A DNA stretch of 17,988 nucleotides from NCBI GenBank assembly GCA_030599445.1, contig JAUVOA010000005.1:1-17988 (forward strand), in the 5' to 3' direction. The translations under genes were made by a program, and so were the position numbers. Source of the stretch: Atribacterota bacterium (GTDB lineage: Bacteria; Atribacterota; Phoenicimicrobiia; Phoenicimicrobiales; Phoenicimicrobiaceae). Positions 8,316 through 13,641 of this stretch are shown here, piece by piece. The notes beneath the pieces were generated by a model. The model saw only the letters and a list, made by a program, of their open reading frames with translations, searched no databases and had not been told where the DNA came from. Position 1 is the stretch's first letter. Each line of letters opens with the position of its first letter.

Positions 8316-8721
8316 TTTGTATCGCGTATATTAGCGTAGAGCGTGCAGCGTTTAGCGTATAGGCGCGGGTAAATAAGTGTAAGGAAAATACAAAATACAA
8401 ACATACATATTAGTCGTTAGTTTTAAATACAATTTTTAGTTATCATTATACAGCTAAAAGCGGAAAGCGAAAAATCATAATTTAAAACTCAAAATTCTTC
8501 TCTCGTGTCTTGTGTAGTGTATCGTGATATTAGCATATAATAAATAGTTTTTAGAAGTGGCGGCTCGATTCATCGAACCCCTTGTATTTCTTTTCCTTGG
8601 CTATATACTTGATGCTCAATACTATAATATACTGTCTTTCTCTACACTCTACGCTGCACGCTCTACGCTAATATACGCGATACTCAATACTATATACTCG
8701 ATACTATATTTTAGGGTTAGT
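8316..8721. repeat. Repeat-filled intergenic region bounded by a perfect 33-nt inverted repeat
   Basis: No gene was found. The left arm (8319-8351, starting GTATCGCGTATATTAGCG) is exactly the reverse complement of 8651-8683; the 299 bases between hold more words of the same families (TTAGTCGTTAG at 8410-8420; CTCGTGTCTTGTG near 8502; a small hairpin at 8562-8579). The left arm begins four bases after the ahcY stop and the right arm ends 38 bases before the comF ATG. After the right arm, further ACTCAATACTATATACTCG-type units run up to comF. Confidence 0.85.
8562..8579. repeat. Short palindromic hairpin inside the ahcY-comF repeat region
   Basis: GGCTCGAT and ATCGAACC (8562-8569, 8572-8579) pair with one mismatch around a two-base loop. 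It resembles GGTTCGAT-type palindromes that are scattered between genes in some environmental genomes (from memory). The GTTCGA-like core recalls a tRNA T arm, but no tRNA surrounds it. Confidence 0.4.
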
Positions 8722-9477
8722 ATGAATAATCAAAGTATGATAGAATATATAACAGAAGGGTTGCTTAATTTTATTTTTCCCTTAGATTGTAAGATATGCG
8801 AAAAACCTATCCGAGAATCTAAAGGATATTCAATTTGTGAGGAATGTTTTAAAACCATTGAATTAATCGAACAACCATATTGTATAAAGTGCGGGAAACC
8901 TTTAATACCTACTGATTTTTTTAAGCAAAACAGAGAAATCTTATGCCTTGACTGTAAAATAAAAAAATATTCCTTTGAATTCTCTCGTTCTACTGGGATA
9001 TACAATAAGGCTTTAAAAAAATGTATTCATCTCTTTAAATACTACGGAGAAAAAAAGTTGGCTAAACCATTAGGAAAATTAATGGTGGATTATTTGTTAA
9101 AGAATAACGAATTTGGAAATAGATTGGACTTAATTATTCCTGTTCCTTTACATAAGAATGATTTAAAGAAAAGGGGATTTAATCAGAGTGTTTTACTGGG
9201 CAAAGTCGTAGGAGATTATTTTTCTATCCCGGTTGGAAAAAGTGTTTTAATAAAGAAAAAGTTAACCCCTTTTCAGGTTAATTTATCTAAGAAAAAAAGG
9301 GAGAAAAATATTCTTAGAGCTTTTTCGGTAGAAAGACCAGAAGAAATTAAAGGGAAAAATATTCTAATTTTAGATGATGTGTTTACTACCGGAGCTACTG
9401 TAGAAGAATGTACTAAAGAATTAATGAATGCCCGAGCTAAGAATATATTTGTTTTAACTTTAGCCCGTACAGTGTAA
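8722..9477 (+). CDS. comF: ComF family protein (double zinc ribbon plus phosphoribosyltransferase domain)
   Basis: ComFC homologues help take up or process transforming DNA in competent Firmicutes, although many hosts are not known to be competent. The 251-residue protein has four CxxC pairs at residues 23/26, 39/42, 54/57 and 75/78 (double zinc ribbon) and a type I phosphoribosyltransferase fold with IPVPLHKNDLKKRGFNQS and the PRPP loop ILILDDVFTTGAT at 214-226. I start it at ATG 8722, preceded by a weak TAGGGT. The frame stays open upstream to 8557, but that 55-codon extension reads through the inverted repeat and is not protein-like. Another ATG lies at 8737. The order comF, raiA-type RNA, hpf is the recurrent arrangement for that RNA. 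Confidence 0.92.
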   Translation: MNNQSMIEYITEGLLNFIFPLDCKICEKPIRESKGYSICEECFKTIELIEQPYCIKCGKPLIPTDFFKQNREILCLDCKIKKYSFEFSRSTGIYNKALKKCIHLFKYYGEKKLAKPLGKLMVDYLLKNNEFGNRLDLIIPVPLHKNDLKKRGFNQSVLLGKVVGDYFSIPVGKSVLIKKKLTPFQVNLSKKKREKNILRAFSVERPEEIKGKNILILDDVFTTGATVEECTKELMNARAKNIFVLTLARTV

Positions 9478-9485
9478 AGCTCATA

Positions 9486-9718
9486 TGCCGCCTCTCCTTA
9501 GAGCTGTGGTTGAAAGTCGAAGCCAGTCGCAGGCGAAACGACCCACGTAAGGTAGCTTTGGTTACTGAGCATGGTGCGGCTTTGGAGTAAGTCCTGCCTT
9601 AACCCTAACAGGTTATAACAATAAGAGAAGAGTAGTAGTGAAGGAGAAAGTTCCCGAGCAAACCTCTCAGCAGGCGAGTGTGGGGGCAAAGACCAGGTCA
9701 GTCTAAGGAAAGGCGGAT
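9486..9718 (+). ncRNA. raiA RNA: raiA-motif structured RNA upstream of hpf
   Basis: About 230 bases between comF and hpf, visibly richer in G and C than the surrounding intergenic DNA. The ends close into one helix: CCGCC (9488-9492) with GGCGG (9712-9716), and CCTTAG (9496-9501) with CTAAGG (9703-9708), across a 3x3 internal loop. Inside, GTGG (9506-9509) pairs with CCAC (9543-9546) and GTCG (9516-9519) with CGAC (9539-9542). The position, size and long closing stem fit the raiA motif, known from comparative genomics of Firmicutes and Actinobacteria, usually between comFC and the raiA/hpf gene; its molecular function is unsettled. The hpf start lies about 160 bases further on, which argues against a simple riboswitch. 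RNase P, SRP RNA, tmRNA and group II introns were considered and do not fit. The identification is from memory of motif and context, without a covariance search. Confidence 0.82.
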
Positions 9719-9881
9719 AAAATATATTTAGATATCTAATGAAGGGAAAACAATTTGAAGATAAAGAGATAAAATAAATTAAAAATATTTTAAGAAAGAT
9801 TTAAAATAAAAAAGGGTTTTTTGTTTAGATGGAGAATATATATATTAAGTAAAATAAACTATTACTAAGGAGGAAAAAGAT

Positions 9882-10421
9882 ATGAAAATTACTTTCAAAG
9901 GGAAACATATTGAAGTGACTGATGCGATACGTAATTATATAGAAAAAAGGTTAAACAAGATCGAGAGACATTCTGGTCATATCTTAGAAGTAATAGTAAC
10001 TTTAAGTGTAGAGAAAAATAGGCAAATTGTTGAAGCAACCTTACAGGCAAGTAGAGCTTTGATTAGAGCAGAAGAAGAAACAGATGATATGTATACTTCC
10101 ATAGATAAAGTAGCAGATAAATTAGAAAGACAGATACAGAAGTATAAAGAAAAATATTTTCAGAAACCTCACTCTGGCTCAGAAAGAAAAGGGTTGGTTA
10201 ATGAAGGAGTTTATGTTGAAGATAGTGAGCCGGATAGGATTGCCAAAATTGTAAAGACTAAAAGATTTGCTATTAAGCCGATGTCAGTAGAAGAAGCGGC
10301 AATGCAGATGGATTTATTGGGACACAATTTTTTTGTTTTTGCTAATGATAATACCAACAAAGTTAATGTTCTGTATAAAAGAAAAGACGGAAATTTCGGG
10401 CTGATTGAGCCGGAATTTTAA
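9882..10421 (+). CDS. hpf: Ribosome hibernation promoting factor, long form (HPF/RaiA family)
   Basis: Binds the 30S decoding region in stationary phase or starvation, blocking mRNA and tRNA; long forms join two 70S ribosomes into 100S dimers. The 179-residue protein has the N-terminal ribosome-binding domain (about 1-100; begins MKITFKGKHIEVTDAIRNYI, with KLERQIQKYKEKY near its end), a linker, and the C-terminal dimerisation domain (about 122-179; VKTKRFAIKPMSVEEAAMQM ... GHNFFVFANDNTNKVNVLYKRKDGNFGLIEPEF). AAGGAGG at 9867-9873 with an 8-base spacer fixes the ATG. It lies downstream of the raiA-type RNA and is followed at 10 bases by an unrecognised gene whose AGGAGG touches the hpf stop, so the two are probably translated together. 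Confidence 0.97.
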   Translation: MKITFKGKHIEVTDAIRNYIEKRLNKIERHSGHILEVIVTLSVEKNRQIVEATLQASRALIRAEEETDDMYTSIDKVADKLERQIQKYKEKYFQKPHSGSERKGLVNEGVYVEDSEPDRIAKIVKTKRFAIKPMSVEEAAMQMDLLGHNFFVFANDNTNKVNVLYKRKDGNFGLIEPEF

Positions 10422-10431
10422 GGAGGAATCT

Positions 10432-11139
10432 ATGGAGAAAAATAAATTACATGCATTTCGTAATTTTATAATTCCCCGACGTTTTAATTACGAAGTAGAG
10501 GATATAGAAAAATCGTTAAAAGATCTAAGTGATATTCTATTTGCGAAAATAGTATTATCAGAGGATAGAGATATAAAAGAAATTCATATAATTTCTAAAA
10601 ATTCTTCTAACCCCAAAAAAATCACCCGGGATATAGAATCATTTTTATTAGCTAAATATAATATTCAAGTAGATTATAGAAAAATTAGTATAGCTCAAGT
10701 AAAGGATAAAGAAATAAGTGATGAGCAAATAAAGGAAGAAGAATCAGAATCTTTTTTTAGACTTAAATTCTCTGATATTAAAGTGGGAACTGTCGGTAAT
10801 CAATTTGAAGTTTGTGTAAAATTAGAAATTAACGGAAAAATATATGAAGGTAAAGTATCTGGAAAAAATTGGAGCGAAAATCAGGAATATTTAGTGGCTA
10901 AAGCTGCCTTAGAGGGGATAAGCTCTTGTTTAGAGGGCTCAATTTTCTTTCAGGTAGATGAAATAAAAAAGATTGAGTTAGATAGTAAAGAGATAATAGT
11001 AGTTTCTATTAATCTAATCGATTCAAAAAGAAAGGAAAACTTAGTAGGTTCTACGGCAATCAAGGATGATCTTAATAAAGCAGTAGTAAAAGCAATCCTT
11101 AAAGCCACTAACCGTAGAATTTTAACAAAAGAAAAATAA
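10432..11139 (+). CDS. Conserved-looking protein of unknown function, two-part
   Basis: A 235-residue soluble protein that I do not recognise by name. The start is ATG 10432, ten bases after AGGAGG (10421-10426, overlapping the hpf stop); an in-frame TTG at 10405 inside hpf has no comparable site. Part one (about 1-95) is mixed alpha/beta with EIHIISKNSSNPKKITRDIE followed by LAKYNIQVDYRKISIAQ. After an acidic linker (about 96-110, EEQIKEEES-like), part two (about 111-235) has FEVCVKLEINGKIYEGKVSG, a helix ENQEYLVAKAALEGI, and a second strand set ending AVVKAILKATNRR. The pattern suggests two small alpha/beta domains, perhaps nucleic-acid or ligand binding, but there are no catalytic motifs. 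It has no signal peptide or membrane segment. Context, between hpf and an HD-GYP gene, hints at a stress or signalling role; this is inference only. Confidence 0.8.
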   Translation: MEKNKLHAFRNFIIPRRFNYEVEDIEKSLKDLSDILFAKIVLSEDRDIKEIHIISKNSSNPKKITRDIESFLLAKYNIQVDYRKISIAQVKDKEISDEQIKEEESESFFRLKFSDIKVGTVGNQFEVCVKLEINGKIYEGKVSGKNWSENQEYLVAKAALEGISSCLEGSIFFQVDEIKKIELDSKEIIVVSINLIDSKRKENLVGSTAIKDDLNKAVVKAILKATNRRILTKEK

Positions 11140-11200
11140 ATAAAAAATTAGGTCGGTGAGGCCCTTATTTAGAACTAATAATATAATAAAAGATGCAGTA

Positions 11201-11224
11201 GTGTCATTGAGCGAAGCGAAGCGG
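11201..11224. repeat. Fragment resembling a GTCATTGCGAGCGAAGCG-type dispersed repeat
   Basis: GTGTCATTGAGCGAAGCGAA followed by GCGG resembles, from memory, the widespread intergenic palindromic repeat built on GTCATTGCGAG and GCGAAGCGA. Only one copy is in the window and it looks internally shortened. It lies within the leader enclosed by the 17-bp inverted repeat. Confidence 0.3.
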
Positions 11225-11268
11225 TTTTGAATGTTGAAGAACAAATAGAAACCGTGGAGGTGCTAAAG

Positions 11269-11358
11269 ATGAAGATTAATAAGGCAAAACTAATCAGCCT
11301 ATTAATTAGTGTCATGGCTATACTATTAGCTGGTGGTGCTAAGCTTAGGTGGAGATAA
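11269..11358 (+). CDS. Small hydrophobic peptide (29 residues) upstream of the HD-GYP gene
   Basis: ATG at 11269 follows a good GGAGGTG (11256-11262) at 6 bases. The 29-residue product starts MKINKAKLI (basic), continues with a hydrophobic stretch of about 14 residues (SLLISVMAILLAGG) and ends in AKLRWR (basic). This plan suits a membrane-inserted micropeptide, a secreted signal-peptide-like precursor or a leader peptide. The strong ribosome site and its place between the arms of an inverted repeat argue for a real function. I do not recognise a family. It could regulate, or be sensed by, the membrane HD-GYP protein encoded 69 bases downstream; this is inference. Confidence 0.55.
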   Translation: MKINKAKLISLLISVMAILLAGGAKLRWR

Positions 11359-11374
11359 AAGATAGGTAAGGTTT

Positions 11375-11399
11375 AAATTAGGACTCATCGACCTAATTT
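11375..11399 (+). terminator. Local hairpin before a T-rich run, possible attenuator
   Basis: AAATTAGG (11375-11382) and CCTAATTT (11392-11399) form an 8-bp stem with a 9-base loop, followed by TATTTATATTTG. The stem is weak in GC and the T-run is interrupted, so termination would be inefficient at best. Its right half is shared with the long-range inverted repeat. Confidence 0.3.
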
Positions 11400-11426
11400 T
11401 ATTTATATTTGTGGGGGAATTTTACA

Positions 11427-12665
11427 GTGTCGTCAAAATTAAAAGCTTATATTGGAATAATAGCAGGGTTAGCTATTGCCCTTTTTATATATTTAGCACC
11501 TTCTTTGCTCTTATCTCCAAATATGTGGCTGGTGTTGCTTTTTTTTATTTTTATGTCCACTTTAGCAGAGTTTATTCCCGTTGATTTACCTACTAGTGGG
11601 AGTATTACTATTGGTTTCCCTTTAGATTTTGTGGTAATTTTAATATACGGGCCAGCGACCGCAATGTTTGTAGCTATATTTGGAGCATTAATTGGAGAAT
11701 TGATGCAAAGAAAAATAACTTGGTACAAAATTCTGTTTAATGCCTCTCAATATGCATTATCAGCTGGGATAGCAGGCATGGTGTATCAAGGATTAGGTGG
11801 AGTGGTTGGGACAATTGATTTAACTAGTTATATAATTCCTGCAGCAGTCTGTGCTCTTGTGTATTATTTAGTTAATTCAAACTTATTTATGATGGTAATT
11901 CATCTTGCTGAAGGAATATCCTTTTGGTCTATTTGGAAAAATCAACTTAAAGGGATAATTGCCACCTATATGGCTTTAGCTCCAATAGGATTTATAATGG
12001 CAATGGTTTATGTAGGTATAGGGATTTGGGGAATCGTTCTATTTTTCTTCCCCTTGATTTTAGCTCGACGTTCTTTTGAATTATATACAAAAATGCGCAA
12101 AGTGTATTTGGATACCATTCGTGCTTTAGCAGCGGCTATCGACGCTAAAGACCCTTATACCAAAGGTCATTCAGAAAGAGTTGCCAAAATGTCTGTAGCT
12201 TTAGCTCAAGAATTGAATTTATCTGATCGGGACATTGAGAATATAGAATATACCGCTTTACTTCATGATATAGGGAAGATTGGCATATCGGATAGTATTT
12301 TAGGTAAGAAAGGCAGCCTAACCAGTCAAGAGTATGATAAAATAAAAGAACATACAATTATGGGGGCAAACATTATAGAACCGGTAGATTTTTTAAAAAA
12401 TTCCTATAGGGCAATTTATCATCATCATGAAAAATATAATGGCAAAGGTTATCCGGACGGAATAAAGAGTGAAGATATACCTATATTGGCTCGAATAATT
12501 GCTGTAGCAGATGCCTATGATGCGATGAACTCTAATCGTCCTTACAGAGAAAAGTTAAATATGAACAATATACTAAAAGAACTAAAAGATCAATCCGGCA
12601 AACAGTTTGATCCCGAAGTAGTTAAAGCCCTTTTTTCGGTTTTTGATAGAGAAAGAGAAGAATAA
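11427..12665 (+). CDS. Membrane-bound HD-GYP domain phosphodiesterase
   Basis: HD-GYP domains hydrolyse cyclic di-GMP (some cGAMP) to linear products and GMP. Residues 1 to about 220 are a hydrophobic sensor-like region with about six membrane spans (first AYIGIIAGLAIALFIYL, last WGIVLFFFPLILA). The HD-GYP domain covers about 225-405: DPYTKGHSERVA, LLHDIGKIG with HD at 280-281, three histidines at 332-334 in HHHEKYNGKGYPDG with GYP at 341-343, and VADAYDAMNSNRPYR. All metal and signature residues are intact, so it should be catalytically active. I chose GTG 11427 because GGGGGA lies 9 bases upstream; an in-frame TTG at 11409 would overlap that site. The stop abuts the ATG of the next gene, indicating co-expression. 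The N-terminal ligand is unknown. Confidence 0.93.
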   Translation: MSSKLKAYIGIIAGLAIALFIYLAPSLLLSPNMWLVLLFFIFMSTLAEFIPVDLPTSGSITIGFPLDFVVILIYGPATAMFVAIFGALIGELMQRKITWYKILFNASQYALSAGIAGMVYQGLGGVVGTIDLTSYIIPAAVCALVYYLVNSNLFMMVIHLAEGISFWSIWKNQLKGIIATYMALAPIGFIMAMVYVGIGIWGIVLFFFPLILARRSFELYTKMRKVYLDTIRALAAAIDAKDPYTKGHSERVAKMSVALAQELNLSDRDIENIEYTALLHDIGKIGISDSILGKKGSLTSQEYDKIKEHTIMGANIIEPVDFLKNSYRAIYHHHEKYNGKGYPDGIKSEDIPILARIIAVADAYDAMNSNRPYREKLNMNNILKELKDQSGKQFDPEVVKALFSVFDREREE

Positions 12666-13271
12666 ATGTTATATGTCTATATTATAATTATTTCTATTAT
12701 AATAGGACTGCTTCGTAATGGTAAGTTAAGCAGTTTGAGTCAGATTTCACTGAAGAAAACAGAATTAATAGTGTTAGCCTGTTTAATTCAGGGTGGAATA
12801 ATCTTTCTGGGGTCAAGAAACGTTAATTTTGTTCTTGATTACAGTTCTTATATGATAATTTTCTCTTATATTGTACTCCTATTGGCAGTCTGGAATAATT
12901 TAAAATTAAATGGAATAAAGATTATCGGCCTGGGAATAATACTTAATTTTATAGTTATTGTAGCTAATGGCGGTCATATGCCGGTATTATTGAGTAGTTT
13001 ATATAAAGCAGGATTAAATGATTTTGCCCTTGTATTAAAAGAAGGTATTTATGTTACCCATACTCTGATAACTGAAAAGACCTTATTTAGATTTTTAACT
13101 GATGTTATTCCCTTATCTCCTCCTTTCCCTGATCCTTCAGTGGTAAGTGTGGGAGATTTTTTAATGTTTTATGGAGTGTTTAGCTTAATTCAAAATGCAA
13201 TGGTGAAAAGACAGAATTCAGAAATCAGGAATCAGAATTCAGAAGATAAAGAACTGAACCCAGAAATTTAA
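12666..13271 (+). CDS. DUF5317-like integral membrane protein
   Basis: A 201-residue protein of unknown function whose ATG abuts the HD-GYP stop codon, which implies translational coupling. It has about five hydrophobic spans (LYVYIIIISIIIGLL at the start, then about 32-50, 60-76, 83-101 and GDFLMFYGVFSLIQ near 163-180). The NGGHMPV motif near residue 103 and the late GDFLMFYGVF segment recall the DUF5317 family, which often lies beside HD-GYP or sensor genes in Firmicutes (from memory). The last 20 or so residues, RQNSEIRNQNSEDKELNPEI, are hydrophilic and repetitive and are encoded by an intergenic-type DNA repeat (two exact copies of CAGAATTCAGAA at 13212 and 13233), so the natural end was probably near the valine and lysine at residues 180-182. 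Confidence 0.75.
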   Translation: MLYVYIIIISIIIGLLRNGKLSSLSQISLKKTELIVLACLIQGGIIFLGSRNVNFVLDYSSYMIIFSYIVLLLAVWNNLKLNGIKIIGLGIILNFIVIVANGGHMPVLLSSLYKAGLNDFALVLKEGIYVTHTLITEKTLFRFLTDVIPLSPPFPDPSVVSVGDFLMFYGVFSLIQNAMVKRQNSEIRNQNSEDKELNPEI

Positions 13272-13635
13272 TTAGTACCGAGCATCGAGTAACTCATTTA
13301 GAATTCGTTAGTTGGTTACTTGGTTACCTGGTTAATTAGTTAAGAAAATAAAAGATATAATTAAAAAATAGAAATATCATTGTGAGGAATGAACTAGCGA
13401 ATAAATTTTAATTTAACACCTTGTATCGCGTAAAAAGAAAACACAGAAACAGAAATAAGAGCGTATTGCTTATTACATAAAGAAGATTAGTGGATAGAAT
13501 ATATATTTGTTAATTAATGAATTAGGATTGAACCAGTTAACCAGTTAACTAAGTAACCAACTAACTAATAGCAATCATAGGTTAATAGTTCATAAAATAA
13601 AAACAAAATTTCAGACCATAGAATGAAAAGGAAAG
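13272..13635. repeat. Repeat-filled region upstream of secA with 35-nt inverted arms
   Basis: No gene was recognised. The left arm 13307-13341 (GTTAGTTGGTTACTTGGTTA start) is complementary to 13531-13565 at 31 of 35 positions; 189 bases lie between. Also present: CCGAGCATCGAGTAACTC near 13278 and TTGTATCGCG near 13422, words shared with the other repeat blocks. The promoter of secA should lie here or further upstream, but I could not identify it with confidence. Confidence 0.75.
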
Positions 13636-13641
13636 ATAATT

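Larger units (their letters stand above)
11144..11400 (+). promoter_or_regulatory. Long-range 17-bp inverted repeat enclosing a peptide ORF, HD-GYP leader
   Basis: AAAATTAGGTCGGTGAG (11144-11160) pairs with CTCATCGACCTAATTTT (11384-11400) over 17 bases with one G-U pair. The left arm starts five bases after the stop of the preceding gene; the right arm ends 11 bases before the GGGGGA ribosome binding site of the HD-GYP gene. The 223 bases between include the peptide ORF at 11269-11358. Bases 11392-11399 can alternatively pair with AAATTAGG at 11375-11382, giving a local hairpin followed by a T-rich stretch. The two structures exclude each other, as in attenuators. No known riboswitch was recognised; c-di-GMP-I consensus elements are absent. 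Confidence 0.5.

Noticed and set aside
8555..8585. tRNA remnant
   Set aside because: Only a T-arm-like GTTCGA palindrome; no acceptor, D or anticodon arm around it.
8557..8721. In-frame GTG extension of comF by 55 codons
   Set aside because: It translates the right arm of the inverted repeat; ComF homology begins after ATG 8722.
9480..9720. RNase P, SRP RNA, tmRNA or group II intron
   Set aside because: The signature segments of these RNAs are missing (no RNase P ACAGAA/GGTAAG core, no SRP GGAA-GCAGC domain, no domain V); closing stem and context fit the raiA motif better.
9815..9835. Terminator or attenuator before hpf (AAAAAAGGGTTTTTT)
   Set aside because: Six A-U pairs with a 3-base loop and no GC stem; likely a chance AT palindrome.
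11140..11426. c-di-GMP riboswitch controlling the HD-GYP gene
   Set aside because: The GEMM core and tetraloop-receptor segments are absent; the structure found is a different long-range pairing.
13272..13570. Possible CRISPR array in repeat blocks
   Set aside because: Units vary in sequence and length, spacers are irregular and there are no cas genes nearby.
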